64,000 bases of DNA from Alloscardovia criceti DSM 17774 (GCF_000376885.1 NZ_AQXR01000007.1:62001-126000); one strand, 5' to 3'; counted from the stretch's first letter, positions 54,653 to 63,645 are shown. Translations and numbers: made by a program. The notes: a model not told the origin generated them from the letters alone.

Positions 54653-55611
54653 GACTTTTCTGCTTCTACGATGCGGTGAAATAAATAATAGATGGGTCCT
54701 GAGCGTAGAATTGTGAAGGCGTATGGCTCGTAGGAAATAATAGCCCTATAGCGCATCAATGAGATTCTCCAAGCTCTTTCTTTGTCAAAATCCATCGAAT
54801 ATATTTATCTTCTAATTATAGATTTACTGTAACAGGATTATAGCAGTTTTAGTCCATGTAGCGTTTTTGGAGAAATGTAAGATTGATAAATAGTGCCCGT
54901 ACTTCACTGTGAATCTGTATGTTTGTATAAAAATTTTAAAACTAAAGTGTGCTTCCTAAGTGCTTGTTTCTCTGCCGCGTTTTATATGCATTATTTCAAT
55001 GTACATTTACGTTTATGCTCATTTCTACCATTTGTTTACCTTGCTCTAGTAGTGGAAAACGCTTTAAGAAAGACGATGAGAAAAAGTTTATTTTCTTTGT
55101 CTTTGGCTTACTTGTCCTAGCGGAATAGCTTAAATTTCTCTGGTTTTTTTAAACTCTTATCTCCGTGATATACCCTACATTCGGCTATAGTGGCATTATT
55201 CATTGTGTCTACTGTGGAATTCTTTTGCGCAGAAGAATTCACGCATAAAAATCGATGTAAGATGAATCGAATCTTTCTTAGAAGTTTTACGATAATCGTG
55301 CTTTTATAGCGCACAGTGGGCGGTAGGATAACTTTCTTGGTAAGAATTTATCGATAAAACGGAAAATTAAAGGTGTAGTTCGAGAGCATATTAGAAGAGA
55401 TTTGCTGAAGATTAGAAAAGAGTTCATCTATCGTAAAGTAAAATCTTGATGAATGATAACTCATAGACGTGCATACTTTTTGATACATGTGCATATGGGA
55501 TGACTCATAAGTCATAACGAGCAAGATATGACTTCCTTTTATTTCTATCGAGAATGATATAGTCTCTGATGAAGAAAAATGATAAATTCTTAGCAAGGTG
55601 AAAGTTCTAAC
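54653..55611. other. AT-rich intergenic region before surface-protein gene
   Basis: About 960 bases of markedly AT-rich sequence with no supported gene. Three frames of 65 to 82 codons (54893-55120 plus; 55117-55314 and 55348-55596 minus) lack ribosome sites and family resemblance. GAATTCTT/AAGAATTC arms form an 8-bp inverted repeat near 55218-55241, and TGACT-CATA-AGTCA lies at 55501-55514. It probably carries a long control region for the surface gene and debris of acquired DNA. Confidence 0.5.
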
Positions 55612-57651
55612 ATGAAGAAATCTTCTATTGTTAAAGTTCGTTCAATTCTTATTAGTTTTCTAGTAGCTATTTTTGTTATAAGCATAACTGCGCAGACCTT
55701 CCCAGCTTTTGCAGCTTATGACACCGCAATGAATAATGGATCTGTCACTAATGATTCTGCTACAACTACTACATCTCAAGAAGGTATAAGCTTTGAACAT
55801 ACCTTGTATTTCACTGCAACAGATGACACTAACAGTACTGTGAAATCCAATTTATCTACCAATAACCCTGCTGTACACGACTCCGTGGTAAATCTTGATA
55901 AGCTCACGCCGGATAGTAATGGTGCATACCATTTTAATGCTGTCGTAGAAATTACTGCATCCAAAGATGTAGCAAATATGAATTACGATTTAATGGTTCC
56001 TGGTGCAGCAGGTTCTTCCTCATCGGGACCACAAGTCCAGATGTCTCAAGCTCCGCAGTTTAGTGGAGTAAATGCACAGCAAGTTCAAGCAAAAACACAA
56101 TATTCGCATAAGAGTGTCCCAGGAAAATACTTCTCTCAAACCGACTATGAACAAAAGTACTCTATGAATGATGTGTACTTTATGTATGTCCACGGACCAT
56201 TAAGTGCAGGACAAAAGCTCACTATTACTTTGCCTTATGTGCTGACCAATGCCGATTCTCTCGATTTGACACGTACAACTGCTCCTGTTCAGTTCTCTGA
56301 AAATGTTGGCGGATACGGAATTACTCCGTGGGGGCTCTACACCAATACCGATTTGACTACCGCTTCCTTGCGTTTTGCTCGTACTGATTCTCTTCCTTAC
56401 GCTCATGAATGGACTTTGTATGCGCCGTATAAGTCGGACTATGAAGGTGTAACGCATAATAGTATTAATTACATTTATACAGTGAATAATCAGATTTCTC
56501 ACTCTACAAGTCTGGATTACACTTATACTGATGTGCCACAAATTAGTAATGACGTTGTGGGCTTAGATTATACAGATGTTTCATATAAGAACAGCAACGA
56601 ATCGACGTATACACCTTTGACACAAATGTTTGCGCAGAACAAGATGGCTTATAACCGCAATGGCTCATATCGCATCAAGCTCGATAAGGTGAAGAAAGCG
56701 TTTGATGGTACAGGTTGGTCTACTAATGGAATGTATACCGAGTTTTACACCTATACTACTGACTCTTCTGGTCTCGTTATCCATGGTGTTAATGATGAAG
56801 ATAAAACCTTACCGGAGAATCTTTTCTACATCGAATTATGGCACTATATTTCAGCTGCTTCCAATATTTGCTTAACTGTAGGTGATACATTTAATCCAGA
56901 TGATGGCCTTTATTGGGTACACCCGTACAATAAAGATGAAGTACGCGCCCCATTGCATGATTCTACTCAAAGTAAACTCATCGATGTGACATACACCGAT
57001 GCATCCGGGGAAACCGTGGCTAATATTGATACTTCCAAGCCAGGAAAGTACACTGTCACCTATCGCTACTGGAATGCTGATGAGAAAACAGGTGAACGGT
57101 CAAGTGTCTCTACAACCGCACAAACTCAGGTTTATATCAGCGCTTCTAAGAATGCATCTTGCCCTCCTGAATACTCGGCAACCGTTTCTTATAACAATAA
57201 CGGCGGCAAGGGGAGCATTGACAGTCAGACTGTATCCTATACAATTGATCACCCAGGCCAGGTCACTCTTTCTGATGGCAACGCATTTTCTCGCGATGGT
57301 TACAGCTTCAAGGGATGGAACACGCAAGCTGACGGATCTGGTACATTTTATGCTCCGTCTAGCGATTTAAGCAATATCACCAGCGATATCACTTTGTATG
57401 CATTGTGGGAAAAGAATGAGGTAAACAGTACTGTTTATATCCCTACTGCTGAACAGGGTGCACAATCTCAGAGTCACAACTTGGCGCATACAGGTGCTGC
57501 TGTAGCTGGATTTGCAGTGATTGCTGGAATCTTGCTTGTGGCAGGGATTACCCTTGTCCTGTTCTTGCGTCGCCGTCAAAGCGATAATAATGGTGCCGAT
57601 ACGCCTGAAGATAGTACATCAGATACCGATATCGACAGCACATTGTCATAA
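55612..57651 (+). CDS. LAxTG-anchored surface protein with InlB B-type repeat
   Basis: A 679-residue secreted wall protein. The signal peptide is MKKSSIVKVRSILISFLVAIFVISITAQ, with cleavage near AFA-AYDT. The central 350 residues are Ser/Thr/Tyr-rich beta structure of unknown type. A Big-type Ig segment follows (IDVTYTDASGETVANIDTSKPGKYTVTYRY), then one InlB/Listeria-Bacteroides repeat (SYNNNGGKG...GYSFKGWNTQADGSGTFY...ITLYALWEKN). The sortase motif LAHTG is at 624-628, followed by a membrane helix, RRR and an unusually long acidic tail of about 25 residues. AAGGTG precedes the ATG. AT-rich codons suggest transfer. Confidence 0.82.
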   Translation: MKKSSIVKVRSILISFLVAIFVISITAQTFPAFAAYDTAMNNGSVTNDSATTTTSQEGISFEHTLYFTATDDTNSTVKSNLSTNNPAVHDSVVNLDKLTPDSNGAYHFNAVVEITASKDVANMNYDLMVPGAAGSSSSGPQVQMSQAPQFSGVNAQQVQAKTQYSHKSVPGKYFSQTDYEQKYSMNDVYFMYVHGPLSAGQKLTITLPYVLTNADSLDLTRTTAPVQFSENVGGYGITPWGLYTNTDLTTASLRFARTDSLPYAHEWTLYAPYKSDYEGVTHNSINYIYTVNNQISHSTSLDYTYTDVPQISNDVVGLDYTDVSYKNSNESTYTPLTQMFAQNKMAYNRNGSYRIKLDKVKKAFDGTGWSTNGMYTEFYTYTTDSSGLVIHGVNDEDKTLPENLFYIELWHYISAASNICLTVGDTFNPDDGLYWVHPYNKDEVRAPLHDSTQSKLIDVTYTDASGETVANIDTSKPGKYTVTYRYWNADEKTGERSSVSTTAQTQVYISASKNASCPPEYSATVSYNNNGGKGSIDSQTVSYTIDHPGQVTLSDGNAFSRDGYSFKGWNTQADGSGTFYAPSSDLSNITSDITLYALWEKNEVNSTVYIPTAEQGAQSQSHNLAHTGAAVAGFAVIAGILLVAGITLVLFLRRRQSDNNGADTPEDSTSDTDIDSTLS

Positions 57652-57664
57652 CATTTTTTAAAAA

Positions 57665-57720
57665 ATGGGTATAAAAGTGGTGCAGTATTTTAACGAATAC
57701 TGCACCACTTTTATACCCAT
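57665..57720. terminator. 25-bp perfect hairpin
   Basis: Arms 57665-57689 and 57696-57720 pair without mismatch over 25 bp; the loop is 6 bases. On the minus strand it is followed by TTTTTT, so it suits termination of the decayed minus-strand gene and also ends the surface-protein gene on the plus strand. Confidence 0.8.
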
Positions 57721-57731
57721 CACAAGAAAAA

Positions 57732-58223
57732 TCATGCAATACTAAGTGGAATAACCACACTCGTGGAATGCTGCCCATCACTTACATGTATCTTCAAAGA
57801 AGTATCCTGACTTTTCATATCATCTTCAGACAATGCTTGCACAACAGCAAGAGCTTGACCAAAATATGTGTTTGTTTCATTACTCGTGAAGGAATCTAAA
57901 TTATAGGGGGGGGGCAGCGCATCCTACGCCAAGCAATTTGCCACCTTCTACGGTAACGTGCAGTTTTCCTCGTTGTAAAGGCTTTACATAACCTTGATTA
58001 TTCCTCTGGTAAACGTTTTCTGTTTACCATTCCCGATTTTGATTGCTTTGTTTGGCGCATTGAGTAGGAGACGGATCTCTTCAGCGAGGAGACAAGTCTG
58101 GAAGATCATGGCTGCTGCGTTGCTCATCATGGGCGTTGTAGGAGTAGGCATCACAATAAGCATTTGCTTTTTCGCTATATGTGTTAGGCATGACACGATA
58201 GCCTGATTTTGTAGAAGAACCAC
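57732..58223 (-). pseudogene. Decayed 3' end of a GH2 beta-galactosidase-like gene
   Basis: Reading the minus strand gives a C-terminal GH2-like tail ending at a TGA (57734-57732). The frame before the C9 run reads RGKLHVTVEGGKLLGVGCAAP; after a one-base shift it continues YNLDSFTSNETNTYFGQALAVVQA, typical of the last domain of bifidobacterial GH2 galactosidases. Further upstream, EEIRLLLN resembles another GH2 segment in yet another frame, with stops between. The 5' part of the gene is absent. The homology is recognised by eye and needs a database comparison. Its terminator at 57665 survives. Confidence 0.55.
57906..57914. repeat. Homopolymeric G9 tract
   Basis: Nine G on the plus strand (C9 on the coding minus strand of the GH2 remnant). 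With nine bases the flanking GH2 frames are out of register; eight or eleven would join them. Confidence 0.9.
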
Positions 58224-58339
58224 CGATGGAGTGAAGCGTTCTAGGGTTTGGACGATGCGAAGGATGCGTGTCGTCTTACTCGTGAGATAATGAGAAGGCT
58301 ATTCATTTTTGAATCAAAAAAGGAAAGGTTAGCGGGTCA

Positions 58340-61300
58340 TTGCCTGAAAACACCAACATACAAGTAGATTTATCAGAGGATATCAAACGATATGCCAGTC
58401 TTGGTGTGCTTGATATCTTGTTGTCTGATATTTCTACTGAAAAAAATATTGTATGGGCTACTTCTGCTTACGGTGCGAACGGTTATGGGTATGAGCCTGA
58501 GAACCAGATTGAATCCAAGCTCATTACTGGAAATCATTTGGGCGTCATCAAGACCAGAGCCGAAAAAGCCACAGAGGAGCAAGCATCTTTAACCCGAAGT
58601 TTTGCTGAGGTTTTTACTCCAACTTGGATGTGCAAGCTGATGATTGATGAAGCTGATTCAGAGAATGGTTGGGGCAATCTAACTGATGTCAAAGAGATTC
58701 GCTGCTATATCAAGTCAACTCGTCTTGAAATCACTTGTGGTGAGGCTCCGTTCATTGTGAATCGCTACGATGCGTCTGATGGTTCGTACATTCCAGTTCC
58801 TGAACGCATAGGCATCCTTGACCGTAAACTGCGTTTGGTCAAAAAGATTACAGACCGCAGAGATTCATGGAAAAAGTGGGCAACTGTCTCTTTGAAGTCT
58901 GTGTATGGCTATGAGTATCAAGGTGATAATTTGTTTATCGCTAGACTCAATATCCTCAAAAGTATTGAAGAAGCTATAGAGGACGCTGGTTATAAGCCTC
59001 TCCAGAAGCTTGAGTTGAAGACCTTAGCCAAAATAATCATTAAGAACTTTTGGCAGATGGATGGTTTGAACTACTGTGTCCCCTTCAAGGCATTGGGGGA
59101 AACTTTCGATCAGTCCACCTTGTGGGATTTGTGTGATATGGATACAGATGAGCCTACGATTGAGCAATATGAGAACGTTTTTTCTAGGATATACGATTGG
59201 GCGAATGATAAAGAACTTGAGTTTAGGGATATTGCTAAAGGATGGGCAAAGATGAAGTTCGATTTTGTTATAGGCAATCCACCTTATCAGGAAGATCGAA
59301 AAGGAACGAGTAAAACTGCCTTACCGATTTATCATCAATTCATTGATGGTTGCCAAGGGGTTTCAGATGTTATCGAGCTTATTACTCCTGCGAGGTTCCT
59401 GTTCAATGCGGGTCGTACACCAAAGGAATGGAATCAGAAAATGCTCAATGATGAGCATCTGAAGGTGGTTGAATACGAGCCTGATGGAAGTAAGATTTTC
59501 CCAAATACCGAGATTAAGGGCGGAGTTGTAATTACATATTGGGATGAGAAGAAGGATTTTGGCGCTATTGAAGTTTTTACTATTTATCCCGAGATGAACA
59601 ATGTTTTGAAGAAAGTATTACCTTATGTTCGTACTTCTTCTTTCAAAGATTTGGGTTTTGTAGCCAGTAAGTTCGATATCAATAATCTTGTTGAAGATTA
59701 TGAGCAGTACTCTGGACACGAAAGGCGTATGTCGAGCAACGTTTTGAGTTTTGAATGTTTCCACGGTTCACCCGAAGCTGATGATGTATGTGTTTACGGG
59801 ATTTATAATAAAAAAAGAAATAAGCGGTATATCAATTCGCGATATGTAGATTCAACTGATTCAAACTTGAATCAATACAAGGTTGTTATACCTAAAGCCG
59901 ACGGCAACGGTGCAGCACAAGTCCGTACAGATGCGGGTAAAACCGCTAACGATAGTGTCAAGTTCTGCGTCACCCCTCAGGGCGCTCCTGATAAGGGAAC
60001 AGCATTACTGAATGCGGGTGCTCAAACCATTAACGACAGTAGGGTAGCAACCAACGAACCACACATTTGTGGTTGGGTACCACCAACACCAAAGAAAGTC
60101 ATTGGCGAATCCTCCCAAGGTGGCGACCAAGAAGACATTAACGGTAAGATCGTGTTCCCAGGCCAAAAAGTGGAATACACCCTCACCTCACAAGACACGA
60201 TTCCAACCCTGACTGAACAGATCACCTCTGTACAACTCACGGACACCTATGACAAGAACCTGACACCAGACCTTCAAACCGTGGAAATCACGGACTTGAA
60301 GAATGGTGTACAAGTCTCGAAGAAGAACTGGACCTTGAGCCACGATAAGAAGAAGCATACCTTCACTGTCGTGTTCAAGAATGATTACATTGCCAAAACC
60401 TTCAAGGCAGGCGAACTGTATCGTTTCCAGCTACGCTTCGAGGGAACCGTGAACAAGGATGCACCAAAGGTAGCCATTGATAATGAATGGGTATTAAAGA
60501 TCAACAACGAACTGGTCCCATCCAACAAGGTAACGAACCAGCCAGCTGATCCTCACCCAGTCAAGTCGGACGAAACCAAGGCAGGCATCACCATTGATGG
60601 CAAGACCGTCTACTATGGAGACCCGATCTACTATCGCCTCACCCTGGACGCCGCAAAGCTCACCGATACTGCCTACAAGGTACAACGCCTCGGCATGGTT
60701 GATGATTACGACGACGAATACTTGAACCTTATAGAAAACGAGATTGAAGTACTCGACCACAACGGCCAGGATGTAACCGACAAGTTCAACATTCAAGTCA
60801 AAGATGGTATCGCCTACGTGTTCTTCAAGACCGTAGACACCGAATACTTGGATACAGTCTTGAAGGGTGACCCACAACCAACCGATCTCAAAACCTATTC
60901 CGAAATGGCGTTGGATCCAAAAACCCAGCCAAGTATCGACCAGAATGTGCTCGGACAAACCTACACGATTGTGCTGCCTATGAAGGTTGCTAAGGTCACT
61001 GACGGATACACCGTGAAGAATACTGCAACTCAGATCACTAATGATCGTAAGGATGTGACGAACACGGTGTCGAACCCGTTGAAGGAGATTAACCCGAAGA
61101 AAGACGTCACCGTGAACGTCAACGGGGACAGTGCCAACGGAAAGAGTATTTACAAGGAACACCAATTCTTGTATCGCCTCGATTCCAGCCAGATCACCAA
61201 GAATCGTGCCTACCAGCAGATTCGTAACTGGAAGATCGTCGATAACTACGATGAAACCTATGATCAGGTCACAGGCCAATGGGCAGTCTACGCGAACAAT

Positions 61301-62278
61301 GATTACACTGATGCCAACGGCACAGTCATTATTAAACAAGGCCAACGCATCGATGGTTCAGGCGTAGACGCAGGCTACTTCACCTTCACGAACAAGGATG
61401 GCGTATTCGTCATTGAAGCCACGCAAAAGTTCCTTGACATCGCCTCAGCTATGGATGCAGACCTGAGCTGGACGGGATACGTGCAAATGACCCGTATCGC
61501 CGTGTCGGATCGTGTAGAAAACCAGTTCATCGAAACCATGAACGATGTCGAACGCGAATCCAACCTCGTATGGACCAAAACACCAGACCAGACACCAGCT
61601 ATCAAGCTGATCAAATACGACAAGGAATCAGGCCTTGAACAAGGTGATCGTAACACGCCAGAAGACGCGTTAAAGAACACCAAGAACGGTACCGTTATCG
61701 TGTTCCGTATCATCAACACAGGCGCGGTAGACCTCACCAAGATCACTCTCACGGATAAAACCGTGGCAGGATCAGGCGAAGTAACCGATCTGCAGTATCC
61801 TCAAGGCTGGGACAACCTCATTTTGAAACCAGGCGCCTATGTCGAAGTCACAGGAACCCTGACCAACATGAGCGGAATCAACCACACCAACCGTGGAACC
61901 ACCACAGGCACACCAATCGTGCCATGCGTGGTCAAGAACGATCACCCATTCGACACCCCAACCGATACCAACTCGGATAAGGATGACAATGAGGAACCAA
62001 CCACACCAACAGACGGCGACACAGATAAGAATGACACTGACTCTGAGTCTGAGTCTTCTGAGTCGAATGTGTGCTTCGATACTCCAATCAGCGCGTCTGA
62101 CGACTGGAACGGTGTAGCCGCACTCATCCCTACCATGCCACTAGCCGAAACGGGTAGCGCTATCACAGGACTTGCAGCACTCACTGTCTTAGTGACCGCT
62201 GCGGGAATCACCCTCACCATGCAACGCCGCCGCCATGCGGCACACAAAGCAGACAAGGAGGACACGATTATACGATAA
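58340..62278 (+). CDS. Chimeric Eco57I-like DNA methylase / LAxTG adhesin
   Basis: One uninterrupted 1312-codon frame from TTG 58340, with AGGAAAGG 12 bases upstream. Residues 1 to about 524 are the N-terminal and catalytic part of an Eco57I-type adenine methylase: AEVFTPTWMCKLM, the SAM loop LEITCGEAPF (129-138) and the catalytic NPPY at 313-316. They stop inside the target-recognition half, at KVVIPKADGNGA. From there to the end it is the back of a wall adhesin: three SspB/antigen-I/II-like isopeptide domains (INGKIVFPGQKVEYTL, IDGKTVYYGDPIYYRL, GKSIYKEHQFLYRL), a Ser/Glu/Asp stalk, LAETG at 1268-1272, a membrane helix and RRR. There is no signal peptide, so export as encoded is implausible. 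Probably a recombination product or a silent/variable locus. Confidence 0.85.
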   Translation: MPENTNIQVDLSEDIKRYASLGVLDILLSDISTEKNIVWATSAYGANGYGYEPENQIESKLITGNHLGVIKTRAEKATEEQASLTRSFAEVFTPTWMCKLMIDEADSENGWGNLTDVKEIRCYIKSTRLEITCGEAPFIVNRYDASDGSYIPVPERIGILDRKLRLVKKITDRRDSWKKWATVSLKSVYGYEYQGDNLFIARLNILKSIEEAIEDAGYKPLQKLELKTLAKIIIKNFWQMDGLNYCVPFKALGETFDQSTLWDLCDMDTDEPTIEQYENVFSRIYDWANDKELEFRDIAKGWAKMKFDFVIGNPPYQEDRKGTSKTALPIYHQFIDGCQGVSDVIELITPARFLFNAGRTPKEWNQKMLNDEHLKVVEYEPDGSKIFPNTEIKGGVVITYWDEKKDFGAIEVFTIYPEMNNVLKKVLPYVRTSSFKDLGFVASKFDINNLVEDYEQYSGHERRMSSNVLSFECFHGSPEADDVCVYGIYNKKRNKRYINSRYVDSTDSNLNQYKVVIPKADGNGAAQVRTDAGKTANDSVKFCVTPQGAPDKGTALLNAGAQTINDSRVATNEPHICGWVPPTPKKVIGESSQGGDQEDINGKIVFPGQKVEYTLTSQDTIPTLTEQITSVQLTDTYDKNLTPDLQTVEITDLKNGVQVSKKNWTLSHDKKKHTFTVVFKNDYIAKTFKAGELYRFQLRFEGTVNKDAPKVAIDNEWVLKINNELVPSNKVTNQPADPHPVKSDETKAGITIDGKTVYYGDPIYYRLTLDAAKLTDTAYKVQRLGMVDDYDDEYLNLIENEIEVLDHNGQDVTDKFNIQVKDGIAYVFFKTVDTEYLDTVLKGDPQPTDLKTYSEMALDPKTQPSIDQNVLGQTYTIVLPMKVAKVTDGYTVKNTATQITNDRKDVTNTVSNPLKEINPKKDVTVNVNGDSANGKSIYKEHQFLYRLDSSQITKNRAYQQIRNWKIVDNYDETYDQVTGQWAVYANNDYTDANGTVIIKQGQRIDGSGVDAGYFTFTNKDGVFVIEATQKFLDIASAMDADLSWTGYVQMTRIAVSDRVENQFIETMNDVERESNLVWTKTPDQTPAIKLIKYDKESGLEQGDRNTPEDALKNTKNGTVIVFRIINTGAVDLTKITLTDKTVAGSGEVTDLQYPQGWDNLILKPGAYVEVTGTLTNMSGINHTNRGTTTGTPIVPCVVKNDHPFDTPTDTNSDKDDNEEPTTPTDGDTDKNDTDSESESSESNVCFDTPISASDDWNGVAALIPTMPLAETGSAITGLAALTVLVTAAGITLTMQRRRHAAHKADKEDTIIR

Positions 62279-62306
62279 AAAATAGTTATTAAAGAATTCT
62301 CTTTCC

Positions 62307-62366
62307 GTGCCTCACAGTCCTGTCCTCTTTTCACTTTCTCTTCTACGGGCAAGGATCGTGAGGCAC
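62307..62366. terminator. Inverted repeat downstream of chimeric gene
   Basis: GTGCCTCAC at 62307-62315 and GTGAGGCAC at 62358-62366 are perfect 9-bp arms with a 42-base loop. It lies just after the chimeric gene stop. A terminator is possible, although the loop is long. Confidence 0.4.
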
Positions 62367-62462
62367 AACCCTTTCTCAATACTCAACCAGAATTCAAAAA
62401 CAAAAAATCAGCTACATCCTCATCGATTTGACAGTTCTGGTCATTAAGCAGGAGAACCTACA

Positions 62463-62492
62463 TTGACACGAGTGTATCCTATATGATACACT
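62463..62492 (+). promoter_or_regulatory. Promoter/operator of toxin-antitoxin operon
   Basis: TTGACA at 62463-62468 fits a -35, and GATACA at 62485-62490 a weak -10 (16-base spacing). An inverted repeat, AGTGTATC-CTATAT-GATACACT (62471-62492), covers the spacer and -10, as expected for autorepression by the antitoxin. The GTG start at 62499 is only 8 bases beyond the -10, so the message would be leaderless. Confidence 0.65.
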
Positions 62493-62498
62493 TTTTGT

Positions 62499-62825
62499 GT
62501 GGAAATAATAGAATCTGATGAGTACGCAGATTGGATTGACTCACTCAAAGATAAAGCTAGCGTAGCCCGTATTGAAGCATTCTTTCAACGTTGGGAAGTT
62601 ACTGGAATTATCTCGGGAGATATCAAACCAACATCAGAAACAGGAGTAGCAGAAGTACGTTTCCAATTCAAACGAGCCTCTGCATATAGAGTCTATTTTG
62701 CGCAAAAACAAAACAGACTGGTTCTTCTGCTGAACGGCGGTGATAAAAAATCAAAATCACAGTCAAAAGATATTGCTAAAGCAGCACAGATTTTAGAAAA
62801 TATGAAACAGAAAGGACAATGGTAA
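62499..62825 (+). CDS. RelE/HigB-type toxin (Gp49-like addiction module killer)
   Basis: A 108-residue protein of the phage-derived Gp49/HigB-like group, predicted mRNA interferases that act on the ribosome. It reads ESDEYADWIDSLKDKASVARIEAFFQRWEVTG, then GVAEVRFQFKRASAYRVYFAQKQNRLVLLLNGGDKKSKSQSKDIAKAAQIL. The RVYF, LLLNGGDK and KSQSKDI elements are the family hallmark. GTG start; no ribosome site. The stop overlaps the antitoxin ATG. Mono-module with the two antitoxin genes below. Confidence 0.88.
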   Translation: MEIIESDEYADWIDSLKDKASVARIEAFFQRWEVTGIISGDIKPTSETGVAEVRFQFKRASAYRVYFAQKQNRLVLLLNGGDKKSKSQSKDIAKAAQILENMKQKGQW

Positions 62826-63151
62826 CAATGAGAAGGTTTGACCCAAGTCGCCATCTTACATCGCCAGAAGCAATCGCAGCTTATCTCGATGAGATTATGC
62901 AGATGAACGATCCCGACATGTTACTTGTTGGGCTACAAACCGTCGCTAAAGCGCAGGGTATGACAGAGCTTGCACGACGCGCAGGGGTAGGCCGAGAAAG
63001 CCTCTATAAAAGTTTATCGAGTGGCGCAAATCCAAGTCTTAAAACAATTATAAAAGTTCTCCAAGCACTCAACGTCCACATCAACTTTGAACCAAACACA
63101 GAACCTCAACCTGCTACCCAGCAAGCTACAAAACAACTCGTTTACGCATAA
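62819..63151 (+). CDS. HigA-like antitoxin, first copy
   Basis: A 110-residue DNA-binding antidote. Its helix-turn-helix is MTELARRAGVGRESLYKSLSSGANPSLKTIIKVLQALNVHINF, the pattern of the addiction-module antidote family linked to Gp49-like toxins. The start overlaps the toxin stop by 7 bases behind AAAGGAC, so translation is coupled. It should neutralise the toxin and bind the palindrome at 62471. Confidence 0.88.
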   Translation: MVTMRRFDPSRHLTSPEAIAAYLDEIMQMNDPDMLLVGLQTVAKAQGMTELARRAGVGRESLYKSLSSGANPSLKTIIKVLQALNVHINFEPNTEPQPATQQATKQLVYA

Positions 63152-63213
63152 ACATACCTTATACAAGTCCCACGAGGTTACCTGTTCATTGCACGATTAA
63201 AGGAGAATGGACA

Positions 63214-63561
63214 ATGGTAAACGAATTAAAGAAGTTCACCATCGCTGACAAGATAAAAACAGAAGAAGATATGCTCTACCTGTTGGATACTCTTCTTGAA
63301 AGCAATGACAGTCATCTTTTCACTCTTACCTTACGAGATGTTGCTAAATCCGAGGGTATGAGCAAACTTGCAGAGCGCACGGGTATTCCACGTGAAAGTC
63401 TGTACCGCATTCTTTCTGAATCAGGTAACCCTCGTTTAGAAACCCTGATGCGAGTTCTCGATGGGTTAGGATTATCTCTATCTCTTCGCAAAACAGCCGA
63501 GTACAAGGAGACAAGCGAGGAAGAATCTCGTCCAGCTTCTCAAGAACTTGCCTACACATAA
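63214..63561 (+). CDS. HigA-like antitoxin, second tandem paralog
   Basis: A 115-residue relative of the preceding gene with the same layout. An N-terminal EEDMLYLLDTLLESNDSHLFTLTLRDVAKSEG segment is followed by the helix-turn-helix MSKLAERTGIPRESLYRILSESGNPRLETLMRVLDGLGLSLSL. The paralogs align across the whole HTH (LA-R-G--RESLY--LS-G-NP-L-T---VL--L). It starts 62 bases after the first copy with its own AAAGGAG. No second toxin is seen, so it may be a spare or an altered-specificity antidote. Confidence 0.85.
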   Translation: MVNELKKFTIADKIKTEEDMLYLLDTLLESNDSHLFTLTLRDVAKSEGMSKLAERTGIPRESLYRILSESGNPRLETLMRVLDGLGLSLSLRKTAEYKETSEEESRPASQELAYT

Positions 63562-63582
63562 ATATCAACCAACCCTCCACCC

Positions 63583-63605
63583 GTGTCCTGGTCAAACCAG
63601 GACAC
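63583..63605. terminator. Hairpin after the second antitoxin
   Basis: GTGTCCTGG/CCAGGACAC arms, 9 bp perfect, loop TCAAA. Lies 22 bases after the antitoxin stop; no T-run. First of a chain of hairpins. Confidence 0.55.
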
Positions 63606-63645
63606 CCACACCACGAGGAAGAGATGAGGATAGGGGATTGAGTGT

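Noticed and set aside
55117..55596. Two minus-strand small genes ahead of the surface protein
   Set aside because: AT-rich random-looking translations, with no ribosome sites and no family.
57984..58223. Stand-alone 79-residue minus-strand gene
   Set aside because: It is better explained as one frame of a decayed GH2 gene; it has no ribosome site and contains only a short GH2-like segment.
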